This document shows positions 41,744 to 51,467 of a stretch of DNA of 64,000 nucleotides, in pieces. Every line of letters starts with the position of its first letter. The stretch's first letter is position 1. Below the pieces are notes generated by a model, which saw only the letters and a list, made by a program, of their open reading frames with translations, was not told the origin of the DNA and did no database searches. The stretch lies in NCBI GenBank assembly GCA_023138875.1, contig JAGLOO010000040.1, forward strand, positions 1-64,000, in the 5' to 3' direction. The position numbers were made by a program, and so were the translations under genes. This stretch comes from Bacteroidales bacterium (lineage in GTDB: Bacteria > Bacteroidota > Bacteroidia > Bacteroidales > GCA-2748055).

Positions 41744-42988
41744 ATGAACTCCCGAGAGCGTGTACTGGCAGCCTTGAATCATACTGAACCTGACAGGATA
41801 CCGGTGGACCTGGGGGGGCACCGGTCTTCAGGCATTTCAGCCATTGCCTACCACCATTTGCGCAAACACCTTGGTCTTGCAGAGAAGCCCGTGAGGGTAT
41901 ATGATATGGTGCAGCAACTGGCCATCATCGATGAGGATGTTCTTGATCTGTTCGGGGTCGATACGGCGGAAATGGGACGTGGATTCCTGCTGGATGATGC
42001 TGACTGGAAACCATGGACCCTTCCGGATGGAACACCCTGTGAAATTCCATATTATACCAATCTGGAAAAAAAGGGAGATGACTGGCTGATTCTGGATGCT
42101 GATGACAACGAGGTGGGTATTCTAAAGAGAGGGAGCCTCTATTTTGAGCAGACCCGTTTCCCCCTCGTGGAACGGGGTATTGAGAATGATGATTTCGAAG
42201 ATCTTGAGGAGATGCTCGGTCGGCAAATGTGGAGTGCTGTGGTACATCCGGGTGCCCACCTGGCCATGGATGTGGAGGGATTAAGCGAGATGGCCAATAA
42301 GGCAAAGGCATTCAGGGAATCCACGGACCGGGCCATCGTAGGCCTTTTTGGAGGCAATATGTTTGAATTGCCCCAGATGCTTTACAGGATGGATCATTAT
42401 CTCCTGGCTACCGGTATGTATCCCGACAAAGTACTGGAGCTGTCCGAAAAGCTATCCCAAATACACCTGAATAACCTGGAAAAGTGGTTGTCTGCAGTGG
42501 GGCCTTATATTGATGTTATCTTATTCGGTGACGACCTGGGTGGACAGCAGGGACCATTGATCAGCCCTGATGCTTACAGGGAGTTCTATAAGCCCTATCA
42601 CAAAAAGCTCTGGGGCAGGGCCAAAGAGCTCGCCGATGTGAAGGTGCAGCTTCACTGCTGCGGAGGCATCTATGAACTGCTGGATGATTTGATTGAAGCA
42701 GGGTTGGATGCCGTGAATCCTGTGCAGATTTCCTGCCGGGGGATGGATCCGGCCCGCCTGAAAGCAAAGTTTGGAGAGAGGATTACATTCTGGGGTGGGG
42801 GGTGTGATACCCAGCATATCCTGCCTATGGCAGGTCCAGACGAAGTCAGGGAGCATGTTCGGGAGCTGATTTCCATTTTCAGCCCCGGCGGAGGATTTAT
42901 TTTCCAGCAGGTGCATAACATCCTGGCCAATGTACCTCCTGAAAATGTGGTGGCCATGCTGGAAGCCATCAATAGCACCCGGTCATAA
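41744..42988 (+). CDS. URO-D superfamily protein (MtaA/CmuA-like methyltransferase family), 414 aa
   Basis: The protein opens MNSRERVLAALNHTEPDRIP, the typical start of this family, and folds as a TIM barrel. A candidate zinc site HCCGG is near residue 304, with ITFWGGGCDTQHILP and VHNILANVPPENVVAML at the C-terminus. The FGDDLGGQQGPLISPDAY block is characteristic of the long Bacteroidota/Planctomycete subfamily, which is larger than methanogen MtaA (about 340 residues). Relatives move methyl groups between corrinoids, thiols and folate; none of the expected corrinoid partners is nearby. It sits 48 bp before a GH29 fucosidase, and a paralog follows that enzyme. The function in sugar metabolism is unknown. 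Confidence 0.75.
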   Translation: MNSRERVLAALNHTEPDRIPVDLGGHRSSGISAIAYHHLRKHLGLAEKPVRVYDMVQQLAIIDEDVLDLFGVDTAEMGRGFLLDDADWKPWTLPDGTPCEIPYYTNLEKKGDDWLILDADDNEVGILKRGSLYFEQTRFPLVERGIENDDFEDLEEMLGRQMWSAVVHPGAHLAMDVEGLSEMANKAKAFRESTDRAIVGLFGGNMFELPQMLYRMDHYLLATGMYPDKVLELSEKLSQIHLNNLEKWLSAVGPYIDVILFGDDLGGQQGPLISPDAYREFYKPYHKKLWGRAKELADVKVQLHCCGGIYELLDDLIEAGLDAVNPVQISCRGMDPARLKAKFGERITFWGGGCDTQHILPMAGPDEVREHVRELISIFSPGGGFIFQQVHNILANVPPENVVAMLEAINSTRS

Positions 42989-43036
42989 GTCAGAAATCAC
43001 TATTTTTGAAGAACCAACTATAAACTCAAACAAACC

Positions 43037-44371
43037 ATGAAACTTATCACAACTAAATCCATTTTTATTATTCTTATTGCTGGCTTTCTCAGCATCAATT
43101 CATTTGCACAGGAAGGCTATGTGCCTACCTCAGAAAACCTGGAGAACCGTGAATGGTTCCAGGATGCCAAGTATGGCCTATTTGTTCACTGGGGTGTCTA
43201 CTCCATTATGGGTGGTGGCGGTGACGAGGGCATTGCCGAGTGGATTATGGAAAGGAAGAATATTCCCATCGTGCAGTATGAAAAACTGCCTGGATTTTTC
43301 AATCCTGTTGATTTTGATCCGGCCCAGTGGGTCTCCATGGTCAAGAAGGCCGGGATGAAATACATCACCATCACCAGCAAGCACCATGACGGTTTTGCCA
43401 TGTATGATTCAAAAATCAGCGACTATAACATTGTGGATGCCACACCCTATGGTAAAGATGTGATTGGAATGTTGAAGGAGGAGTGTGATAAGCAGGGTGT
43501 GAAGCTGTTTTTCTACCATTCCCAGCTGGACTGGCACCACCCGGATTATTATCCTATTGGCAGGACCGGGAAGGAGATTAAAGGAAGGACCGATTCGGGT
43601 GACTGGAATGCCTATATCGATTATATGAATGTCCAGCTTACCGAATTGCTCACCCAATATGGAGAGATCGGCGGGATCTGGTTTGACGGTATGTGGGACA
43701 AGCCTGATGCAGAGTGGAGACTGGGGGAAACTTATTCCCTGATCCATGAACTGCAGCCGGGTGCGTTGATTGGAAGCAACCACCATAAGATGCCATATCC
43801 CGGGGAGGATTTCATGATGTTTGAAAGGGACCTGCCCGGAGAGAATTCCATGGGCTTCAACAATACCGGAATTTCTGAGGATGTGCCATTGGAAATGTGT
43901 GAGACCATGAATGGTTCCTGGGGATTTAATATCATCGACCAGAACTACAAGTCGGTAAAAACACTGATCTATACCATGGTGCGGGCTGCCGGATATGGAG
44001 CCAACTTCTTGCTGAATACCGGTCCAATGCCCAACGGGAAGATCCAGCCGGAAAATGTGGACACGCTGATGGCCATCGGCCAGTGGCTTGAAACATACGG
44101 AGAGTCTGTATATGGAACGCGCTCAGGCCCGGTGAAACCGGCAGAGTGGGGGAGCACCACTCAAAAGGGCAATACGGTGTATGTTCATATACTGAACCAT
44201 GGGGGAGATACTATTGAGATCCCTGGATTTCAACCGAAATTGAAATCAGCTCTTTTCTTTGATGACAAATCAGAAGTAGACATTAAAAAAACTAAAGATG
44301 GGTTGATGATTTTAGTTCCGAAAGAGAAGCTGAAACCTGTGGACACGGTGATCGAGTTGCAACTTAAGTAA
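43037..44371 (+). CDS. GH29 alpha-L-fucosidase
   Basis: The 444-residue exported enzyme has a signal peptide (residues 1-24, ending SFAQ). The GH29 blocks are present: FQDAKYGLFVHWGVYSIMGG, ITSKHHDGFAMYDS and GGIWFDGMWD with the nucleophile D217. The short C-terminal beta domain ends in VIELQLK. It should release L-fucose from glycans in the periplasm. The sequence TATTTTTG at 43001-43008, within the short gap after the URO-D gene, matches a -7 promoter box, so it could be transcribed separately. The enzyme ties this region to deoxyhexose use. Confidence 0.9.
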   Translation: MKLITTKSIFIILIAGFLSINSFAQEGYVPTSENLENREWFQDAKYGLFVHWGVYSIMGGGGDEGIAEWIMERKNIPIVQYEKLPGFFNPVDFDPAQWVSMVKKAGMKYITITSKHHDGFAMYDSKISDYNIVDATPYGKDVIGMLKEECDKQGVKLFFYHSQLDWHHPDYYPIGRTGKEIKGRTDSGDWNAYIDYMNVQLTELLTQYGEIGGIWFDGMWDKPDAEWRLGETYSLIHELQPGALIGSNHHKMPYPGEDFMMFERDLPGENSMGFNNTGISEDVPLEMCETMNGSWGFNIIDQNYKSVKTLIYTMVRAAGYGANFLLNTGPMPNGKIQPENVDTLMAIGQWLETYGESVYGTRSGPVKPAEWGSTTQKGNTVYVHILNHGGDTIEIPGFQPKLKSALFFDDKSEVDIKKTKDGLMILVPKEKLKPVDTVIELQLK

Positions 44372-44454
44372 TTATAATATATCAGATTACGAATGTTATT
44401 GAGTAATTTGCATTCCCAATCATTCAATGAAATAACCAGTAAAGAAGACAGAGT

Positions 44455-45705
44455 ATGAATTCCAGAGACAATCTCCTGAAGACCCTTAATCATGAACAGC
44501 CCGAGCGGGTGGTGGTGGATTTTGGTGCAACGCCTGTAACCGGTATCCATGTGCTGATGGTAGAAAAACTGAGGGAGCATTTTGGACTTGAAAAGAAACC
44601 GGTAAAGGTCACAGAACCTTACCAGATGCTCGGTGAAGTTGAAGATGACCTGGTTGAGGCCATGGGTGTGGATGTGATCGGGATATCACCACCATCCAAT
44701 ATGTTTGGACAGCTGCAGGATAACTGGAAAAGTTACCGCACCAGATGGGGCCAGGAGGTTTTGGTCGCGGGTGAGTTTAATACTACGGTGGATGAAAACG
44801 GAGACACCCTCATGTTTCCCCAGGGGGATACCTCAGTGGCTCCCAGTGCAAAAATGCCAAAGGAGGCCTATTTTTTTGATGCGGTGAACCGTCAGGGCAT
44901 GATTGATGATTCCAATCTCAATCCGGCGGATAACCTGGAGGAGTTTTCGCTCATCAGCGAAGAAGATGTGCGTTACTGGAAAAATGAAGTCGCGAGGACT
45001 GCTGTGAAAGGAAAAGGATTGATCGCCAACTTTGGAGGGACGGCCCTCGGTGATATTGCCCTGGTACCCGGATTGAACCTGAAACATCCCAGAGGGATCC
45101 GTGATGTGGCCGACTGGTACATGTCCACCCTCATGCGCTCGGATTACCTGCATCAGATCTTTGAGAAGCAGACCGATATTGCCCTGGAGAACCTGAAAAA
45201 GGCATCAGAGGCGACAGGCAACAGCGTGGATGCTGTTTTTATCTGTGGGACCGATTTTGGTACCCAGGATTCATCCTTCTGTTCCCTCGAGACTTTCCAC
45301 GAGCTGTATACTCCCTATTATAAAAAGATCAACAACTGGATCCATGAAAACACCCGGTGGAAAACCTTTAAACACAGCTGCGGAGCGGTAGAACCTTTCA
45401 TGGAAAGCTTTATCGAGGCTGGTTTTGATATCATTAATCCTGTTCAGATCAATGCAGCAGGAATGAACCCCGTGTTGCTGAAGGAAAAGTATGGTGATCG
45501 TTTAACTTTCTGGGGTGGGGGAGTGGATACCCAGAAGGTGCTTCCTTTTGGCAGTGAGGAGGAGGTGAAAGCACATGTAATGAGAGAGTGTGAGATCTTT
45601 GCTCCGGGAGGTGGATTTGTATTCAACACGGTCCATAACATACAGGCCAATGTGCCGGTGCAGAATGTGGTAGCCATGTTAGAGACTATCAGGCAGTTCG
45701 GCTGA
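44455..45705 (+). CDS. URO-D superfamily protein (MtaA/CmuA-like), second 416-aa paralog
   Basis: The protein starts MNSRDNLLKTLNHEQPERVV and has the family's candidate metal site HSCGA near residue 307. It also has VQINAAGMNPVLLKEKYGDR, TFWGGGVDTQKVLPFGS and the C-terminal VHNIQANVPVQNVVAML. It is about as long as the protein at 41744 but clearly divergent from it, so the two are not a recent duplication. It begins 84 bp after the fucosidase stop. Two members flanking a fucosidase suggest a role connected with the sugar or its modification, for example removal of a methyl group, but this is only inferred from position. Confidence 0.75.
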   Translation: MNSRDNLLKTLNHEQPERVVVDFGATPVTGIHVLMVEKLREHFGLEKKPVKVTEPYQMLGEVEDDLVEAMGVDVIGISPPSNMFGQLQDNWKSYRTRWGQEVLVAGEFNTTVDENGDTLMFPQGDTSVAPSAKMPKEAYFFDAVNRQGMIDDSNLNPADNLEEFSLISEEDVRYWKNEVARTAVKGKGLIANFGGTALGDIALVPGLNLKHPRGIRDVADWYMSTLMRSDYLHQIFEKQTDIALENLKKASEATGNSVDAVFICGTDFGTQDSSFCSLETFHELYTPYYKKINNWIHENTRWKTFKHSCGAVEPFMESFIEAGFDIINPVQINAAGMNPVLLKEKYGDRLTFWGGGVDTQKVLPFGSEEEVKAHVMRECEIFAPGGGFVFNTVHNIQANVPVQNVVAMLETIRQFG

Positions 45706-45741
45706 TCCGTGATTACCTTTATTTGCGAAGCGTGTTATTAA

Positions 45742-45802
45742 TTTGCATTTGTATGAAAATTGGATTATTTTTATGCAATATAATGTCCATACATATGGAC
45801 AT
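45742..45802 (+). promoter_or_regulatory. Promoter and palindromic operator of the SusC/D locus
   Basis: TTTG (45742-45745), a 20-bp spacer and TATTTTTA (45766-45773, one mismatch to TAnnTTTG) form a Bacteroidota promoter. ATGTCCATA-CA-TATGGACAT (45783-45802) has perfect 9-bp arms and lies on the expected transcript start. The same palindrome occurs at 56731 and 63958. Confidence 0.7.
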
Positions 45803-45832
45803 ATAAGAATTAACCATTAACACTATAATTCT

Positions 45833-46714
45833 ATGAAAAAATCAAACTTCCTTCTCATTTTTATTGCAATCATTGCTGTTGGCCTGACGCTTGTTACAAA
45901 CTCTTGCGACAAAGAGAAAGAAAGGGTCACCACAACAATTGCTCTTGATAAGACAGAAACCGGTCCACACGACATTGGTGAAACTGTGACAGCCACTGTT
46001 ACTATTGTGGCAGAAGATGTCGCATCTTTAGTATATTACAAAGTGGTGGACCAGGTAAAATCTGATCCGGTTGATGTGACTTCGGGTTTAACCCAGTCAG
46101 GCACTACCTACACCTATGATTTCTCCTATGAACTGAAGCTGGGTGATGATTTGGGTACTCTTGGATTTGAATTCGAGGTTACAGATGACCTGGATGTAAT
46201 GAAGTTTGCAGCTATTCTTGTTACAACCAACTTATCTGTTCAGGGTATGTTCGTTAAATTCGACTGGAAAATTACTGAAGAGGAATGGCTGGGAGAGAGT
46301 GTTCTCGCTTCCCATGATGCTGCAAAAATTTTCAGGTTCAGTGACGATGGTACCTACGAGGTGGATCTGAGTCCCGAATATGCAGCTTATGCACATCATT
46401 TCTGTTACTGGGTTTATAAGGAGACACCCGATAACGGCGATACACTGGCAGAATTAAGGATGATCAGGAGGCTTTTATCCGGTGAAACAGGATTGGACGA
46501 GAATTACGACTTCAGGATCACCTCGGCCAATGAGTCAGAAATGACCATGTACTGGGATCTGGCATTCTGGGGATTGCTTGATATCAAGCGGACATTCAAG
46601 AGCCAGGCTAAAGGTGCGTTCCAGCCTTACGGAACCCAGGCTTATGCAGATAGCGTAGCATTGCTCACTGTTCTGGATTGTTCCAATATTGATGATGGAT
46701 TGCTCGAATGGTAA
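45833..46714 (+). CDS. Hypothetical lipoprotein leading the SusC/D locus
   Basis: The 293-residue protein has a lipoprotein signal with lipobox TNSC (Cys near residue 26). An immunoglobulin-like beta-rich segment (about 35-130) is followed by a domain with several aromatic residues (YAAYAHHFCYWVYKE). I do not recognise the family. The position before SusC and the lipid anchor suggest a surface glycan-binding or SusE/F-like role, but there is no sequence proof. It is the first gene after the palindromic operator. A terminator-like hairpin separates it from SusC, so it may be made in excess over the transporter. Confidence 0.6.
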   Translation: MKKSNFLLIFIAIIAVGLTLVTNSCDKEKERVTTTIALDKTETGPHDIGETVTATVTIVAEDVASLVYYKVVDQVKSDPVDVTSGLTQSGTTYTYDFSYELKLGDDLGTLGFEFEVTDDLDVMKFAAILVTTNLSVQGMFVKFDWKITEEEWLGESVLASHDAAKIFRFSDDGTYEVDLSPEYAAYAHHFCYWVYKETPDNGDTLAELRMIRRLLSGETGLDENYDFRITSANESEMTMYWDLAFWGLLDIKRTFKSQAKGAFQPYGTQAYADSVALLTVLDCSNIDDGLLEW

Positions 46715-46761
46715 CAGGGCAGCTGTACCTGTCAATTAAGTAGATAAGCATTCATAGATAA

Positions 46762-46805
46762 GGCATCCTGGAGATTCAGAATACTTATTTCCGGGATGCC
46801 TTTCT
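46762..46805 (+). terminator. Terminator-like hairpin between the lipoprotein gene and susC
   Basis: GGCATCCTGG (46762-46771) pairs with CCGGGATGCC (46791-46800), ten pairs with one G-U, around a 19-base loop and is followed by TTTCTT. The U run is short, so partial termination is likely. It would lower susC/susD transcription relative to the lipoprotein gene. Confidence 0.65.
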
Positions 46806-46896
46806 TGCGCCTGGCGCTATTTCCTCATGCCACCCAACCAGATAGGAAGGGGCTGAAAATATTATCAAGTCACTTTTCAATGTAATCCTAAACTCA

Positions 46897-49800
46897 ATGA
46901 AAAGACCAATCATCGCATTTCTACTGGCAATAATCCCATATATACTTATTGCTCAGGTCGTTACAATAAGTGGAACTGTTAAGGATGATACCGAATCACC
47001 CCTCCCGGGTGTATCCGTTTTAATCGAAGGAACAAGCCATGGTGTCATTACCAACGTGGATGGAGAATTCCAGATAGAGCTTGACCCATCGGTCGCTAAA
47101 ACTATTAGTTTTTCTTTTATCGGGTTTAATACCGAAACGAGGGAAATTGCCGATGGTATTAGCTTTTATGAGATACAGCTGACCCCGAAATATACAGTGC
47201 TGGATGATGTTGTGGTGATCGGTTATGGTACACAGCGAAGAGGGGATGTTACCATGTCGATCTCTTCGGTGAAGGCTGAGGATGTAGCCTCTCCGGCAAA
47301 TATTTCACTCGATCAGGCGCTCCAGGGACAGGCTGCGGGTGTGGTGGTCATCCAGTCCACCGGGAAACCGGGTGCTCCGGTATCGATCCGGATCCGTGGA
47401 ACCACATCTATTAATGGTACAAATGAACCCCTATATGTTGTTGACGGGATCCCGATCATCACCAAGGCTGAAGAACTGACTACCGGAACTGTCCAGGGAT
47501 CAGACATTAACCCGCTTTCTTCAATCAACCCGGCCGACATCGAATCCATCCAGATTCTTAAAGATGCTTCCGCAACAGCCATGTACGGAGCAAGAGGGGC
47601 GAACGGAGTGATCCTCATTACAACGAAACGCGGTGAATCAGGAAAACTACAGGTTAATTTGATCAGTTCTGTTGGGGTACAGAAACTGGCAAAGAAACTG
47701 GAACTATTGAATGCAAAGGAATTGGCCGAACTAGGGAATAATGCAGTTACTGATGCCAGAAAGTATTATCCGGATATTGCCTATGGTGATAATTTCGCTT
47801 TTCCTGACAGGTTTGGTGAAGGTACCGACTGGCAGCGCGAAATATTCCGTCCGGCCTGGATGCAGAACCACCAGCTGTCACTCAGGGGTGGAAGTGAAAA
47901 TACCCGCTATTTCATGTCCGCGAACCTGATGCTCCAGGATGGGATTATCAAGAATTCAGATTTTAATAAGGGGACCTTCCGGATTAACCTGGACAATGAC
48001 CTTTCAGACAAGGTGAGAACGGGTGTTAACCTGAATTTCACCAACAGCATCAGCCATGGAGTAATCACCGGAGTACCCAACCAGTCGTCCAGTGTTACTG
48101 CGATGGCCATGCTTTTCAATCCGGCCCAGGAACCCTATGATGAAGATGGACCCGGTGGCTATACCTACGAGAGTAATACCATCAACAGGATCCCGAATCC
48201 CGTGGCAGAGATCAATGAAACGGACCGGGTTATCAATTCCAACCGTGCAATTGGCGATATGTTCCTGGAGTGGGATATGATTCCCGGGCTGCAGTACAAA
48301 CTAAAACTGGGTGTGGATGCATTTTTCACCAAGGAGCAACAGTATATACCCAGCTATATCAGAAGGGGTCAGGACAAGGGCAAGGGCTATAATGTGAATA
48401 TGCAGGGCCACACGTGGTTGATGGAGAACACCCTTACATATACCAAAGATTTAAACAGGCATCACCTTGTTCTGCTTGTCGGGCAGACTGCACAGAAATA
48501 TACATCAGAGAATACGGATATCGCCATTGAAAGGTTTGATGACGACAGGCTGGGATATTATAACCTGGGACTGGGACTGGACAAAACTGTAATGACAGGA
48601 TACAATACCTGGTCCATGCTCTCCGGGATCGGAAGGGCCATTTATAATTATGACAGCAAGTACTACCTGACCGTTTCGGGAAGGGCCGACGGCTCATCCA
48701 AATTCGGTAGTTCGAACAAATGGGGATTCTTTCCATCCCTCTCTCTTGCCTGGCGTGTGAGCGGAGAAGATTTCCTGAGCTCATCTAATGTCATAAACAG
48801 CCTGAAAATAAGAACAAGTGTGGGCTCTGTTGGAAATGAAGGCATTCCGCCGGGCAGTACAATCAGCCTTATGGGAAGCCTGCCTTACTTTTTTGGCGAG
48901 GATGCTGGTTCCAAGGTCCTAGGCTCCTATGTGTATTCTCTTAAAAATGATGAATTGAAATGGGAAGTAACTACCCAGTTCAATGCTGGTTTTGACCTCA
49001 GCATGTATGAATCAAGGCTCATGCTGACCACGGAGGTTTATCTTAAAAATACATCGGATCTCTTGCTATATGTACCCATTAACAGGTCATCCGGTTTTGT
49101 ATATGCATGGTCGAACGTGGGTGATATGAGTAACAAGGGCATTGAGTTTTCCCTGAACACGGTAAATATCTCCCGGGACTTTGTGTGGAGAACCAGGCTG
49201 AACCTGGCTTTCAACCGGAACCAGGTGACGGATCTTGCTCAGTCGACCGATATCTACGGGATCCCGATCATGAATATACTCGACTGGACCAAGATCAGTG
49301 CGGGCCAGCCAATCGGTGTTATTTACGGCTATAAGACAGACGGGGTCCTTCAACTAGATGAAGATCCGGCCGAACAGCCATTTTTCCCTTCAAAGATCAT
49401 TCGTCATGGTGACCGGAAATACGTGGACAAGAACCAGGATGGGGAGATCACAGCCGACGACTACTACGAGCTGGGGAATGCAAATCCCGATTTTTCATTT
49501 GGATTTAACAATCATTTCTCCTACAAAGGGATTACACTTGATGTCTATTTCCAGGGAGATATTGGCAATGAGCTGGTCAATTTCAACAAATTTCAGCTTG
49601 AGAGTTTTGATGGTTACCAGAACAATTCAAAGGTTGCCCTGGAGAGGTGGACAGAGGATAATCCAACCAATGATTATCCAAGGGCCAATGCCTCCCCACA
49701 CGGGAACTTCATGTCGGATATGATTGTTGAAGACGGATCATATGTCCGGCTGAAACAGGTAACCCTCTCGTATAGCCTTCCGGTACAGTGGTACAACAGT

Positions 49801-49980
49801 ATTGGAATCAGTAACATCCTTCTATCCCTGAGCGCTAATAACCTTTACACTTTTACCTCTTACTCGGGCTATGACCCGGAAGTTTCAATTTTCGGGGGCA
49901 GTGTATTTGGAAAGGGTGCTGATTATGGGGCCTATCCCATGGCCAGGACAGTGATGTTCAGTCTGAATCTAACATTTTAA
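46897..49980 (+). CDS. susC: SusC/RagA-family TonB-linked outer membrane glycan importer
   Basis: The 1027-residue protein has a signal peptide (ending LIAQ), a carboxypeptidase-regulatory-like domain (about 22-100, SGTVKDDTESPLPGVSVLIE) and the plug signature DDVVVIGYGTQRRGDVT. The plug region contains IRIRGTTSINGTNEPLYVVD and YGARGANGVILITTK, followed by a large beta barrel ending in the aromatic MFSLNLTF. It imports an oligosaccharide across the outer membrane using TonB energy, together with the SusD protein encoded 18 bp downstream. The adjacent GH92 mannosidase and the wider fucose/rhamnose content point to a mannose- or deoxyhexose-containing glycan, but the ligand is not known. Confidence 0.95.
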   Translation: MKRPIIAFLLAIIPYILIAQVVTISGTVKDDTESPLPGVSVLIEGTSHGVITNVDGEFQIELDPSVAKTISFSFIGFNTETREIADGISFYEIQLTPKYTVLDDVVVIGYGTQRRGDVTMSISSVKAEDVASPANISLDQALQGQAAGVVVIQSTGKPGAPVSIRIRGTTSINGTNEPLYVVDGIPIITKAEELTTGTVQGSDINPLSSINPADIESIQILKDASATAMYGARGANGVILITTKRGESGKLQVNLISSVGVQKLAKKLELLNAKELAELGNNAVTDARKYYPDIAYGDNFAFPDRFGEGTDWQREIFRPAWMQNHQLSLRGGSENTRYFMSANLMLQDGIIKNSDFNKGTFRINLDNDLSDKVRTGVNLNFTNSISHGVITGVPNQSSSVTAMAMLFNPAQEPYDEDGPGGYTYESNTINRIPNPVAEINETDRVINSNRAIGDMFLEWDMIPGLQYKLKLGVDAFFTKEQQYIPSYIRRGQDKGKGYNVNMQGHTWLMENTLTYTKDLNRHHLVLLVGQTAQKYTSENTDIAIERFDDDRLGYYNLGLGLDKTVMTGYNTWSMLSGIGRAIYNYDSKYYLTVSGRADGSSKFGSSNKWGFFPSLSLAWRVSGEDFLSSSNVINSLKIRTSVGSVGNEGIPPGSTISLMGSLPYFFGEDAGSKVLGSYVYSLKNDELKWEVTTQFNAGFDLSMYESRLMLTTEVYLKNTSDLLLYVPINRSSGFVYAWSNVGDMSNKGIEFSLNTVNISRDFVWRTRLNLAFNRNQVTDLAQSTDIYGIPIMNILDWTKISAGQPIGVIYGYKTDGVLQLDEDPAEQPFFPSKIIRHGDRKYVDKNQDGEITADDYYELGNANPDFSFGFNNHFSYKGITLDVYFQGDIGNELVNFNKFQLESFDGYQNNSKVALERWTEDNPTNDYPRANASPHGNFMSDMIVEDGSYVRLKQVTLSYSLPVQWYNSIGISNILLSLSANNLYTFTSYSGYDPEVSIFGGSVFGKGADYGAYPMARTVMFSLNLTF

Positions 49981-49998
49981 ACCTTAAAACTGATCACG

Positions 49999-51462
49999 AT
50001 GAGGAAGACAATTATATTACTGGTTATTCTGTCATTCACGGGATGTGAGGGGTTCCTTGATGAAGATATTAGGGCAACCCACAATTATGAAAATTTCTTC
50101 CAGACTGAGGATGATTTGGTCAGGTTCTCAAACGGGATGTTTGGCGGTTTGATTATATGGACTTGGGAGGGAGGAGGTTTGTTCTTCAATAACTACTGGG
50201 TTTTGCAGGATCTGGCCTCGGACAACTGTCTCGAAAAAGGACCGGCCGTTGACATGCACGATCTGTCGAAGTTTACATTCGACCCTAACAATACTGTCTT
50301 TGATTTCAATTGGCGGGGATGCTATTATCTGATCAACTCTGCCAATGTCCTTCTGGTCGAATCTGAGAATATCACTGATTATTCAAACCCGGAGGTCAAA
50401 AACCACCTGCAGGGGGAAGCATATTTCATGCGGGGGATGCTCTATTTCGAGCTAGTTAAGCTATTCGGAGAACTTCCTCTTCAAACTTTCCCAACGGTAA
50501 CTGTTGAGAGTTCCCGGCTTGAAAGGTCACCCGTAACTGATGTGTATGAAAGCATAATTTCTGACCTAGAAAAGGCTGAGGAACTTCTGGAAGTAAATCC
50601 TTTTTCCAACCGGGAATTGGGTATGCCTACCCCAGGGACTGTTTCAGCATTGCTGGGTAAGGTTTACCTCACACGGGGGGCACTGAATAATGATCATGCT
50701 GATTTCAGTACAGCCAGGACCTTTCTTGATAAGGTGGTAGGCCAATATGAACTGGAACCCGAGTTCTCTGATATTTTCAAATTAGAGAATGCCAACAGGG
50801 GGGAGATCCTCTGGGCTGTAAATTTCAGTGGTACCCTGGGTGAGGGCTGGACCACCAATCAGTTCCTGGTCAGGCTGATGCCAACTACCATCTCCAGTGA
50901 GGGTATAAGGAACGGGCAGGGCTGGGAACGTCCCACACCCCATTTGTACGACAGCTATCTCCCTGGTGATAAAAGGAAGGATGCAACCTTCATTACCGAA
51001 TTTGATGGTGAAGATTTCGGTGAACCTTATATTCAGAAATACTGGGACAGGGAAGCAGAACCAGGGAAGCAGAACGGGGAATCCGATGCTGACTTCATTT
51101 ATTTGCGCTACGCTGATGTACTGTTGATGTACGCCGAAGCACTGAACGAGATTGGAGGCGGGCCGGATGCGGCAGCATATGATGCCATCAACCAGGTCAG
51201 GTTCAGGGCTGGTATAGACGACCTTACAGCTGGTTTGGATTACCAGGCTTTCAAGGACTCACTCCTTATTGAAAGAAGATGGGAATTTGTCATGGAGGGC
51301 CACCGCTGGTATGACCTGGTCCGCTTCGGGAAATTGCAGGAAGCGGTGTTGCTGGCCAAACCTGAGGCCAATGTGAAAGAACATCACATCCTTTTTCCTA
51401 TACCACAGAAGGAGAGGTATTATAATCCCCTCCTCACCCAGAATGATGGCTATTCGCAATAA
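49999..51462 (+). CDS. susD: SusD/RagB-family glycan-binding lipoprotein
   Basis: The 487-residue protein has the lipobox SFTGC (Cys16). The family landmarks are CEGFLDEDIRATHNYENFFQ near the N-terminus, the TPR-like region with GEAYFMRGMLYFELVKLFGE, and the C-terminal blocks YLRYADVLLMYAEALNE and ERRWEFVMEGHRWYDLVRFG. The end HHILFPIPQKERYYNPLLTQ, followed by N-D-G-Y, is typical of complete SusD proteins. It sits on the cell surface over SusC and captures the glycan. It is followed 5 bp later by the DUF4185-like gene, so all belong to one operon. Confidence 0.95.
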   Translation: MRKTIILLVILSFTGCEGFLDEDIRATHNYENFFQTEDDLVRFSNGMFGGLIIWTWEGGGLFFNNYWVLQDLASDNCLEKGPAVDMHDLSKFTFDPNNTVFDFNWRGCYYLINSANVLLVESENITDYSNPEVKNHLQGEAYFMRGMLYFELVKLFGELPLQTFPTVTVESSRLERSPVTDVYESIISDLEKAEELLEVNPFSNRELGMPTPGTVSALLGKVYLTRGALNNDHADFSTARTFLDKVVGQYELEPEFSDIFKLENANRGEILWAVNFSGTLGEGWTTNQFLVRLMPTTISSEGIRNGQGWERPTPHLYDSYLPGDKRKDATFITEFDGEDFGEPYIQKYWDREAEPGKQNGESDADFIYLRYADVLLMYAEALNEIGGGPDAAAYDAINQVRFRAGIDDLTAGLDYQAFKDSLLIERRWEFVMEGHRWYDLVRFGKLQEAVLLAKPEANVKEHHILFPIPQKERYYNPLLTQNDGYSQ

Positions 51463-51467
51463 CAGGT

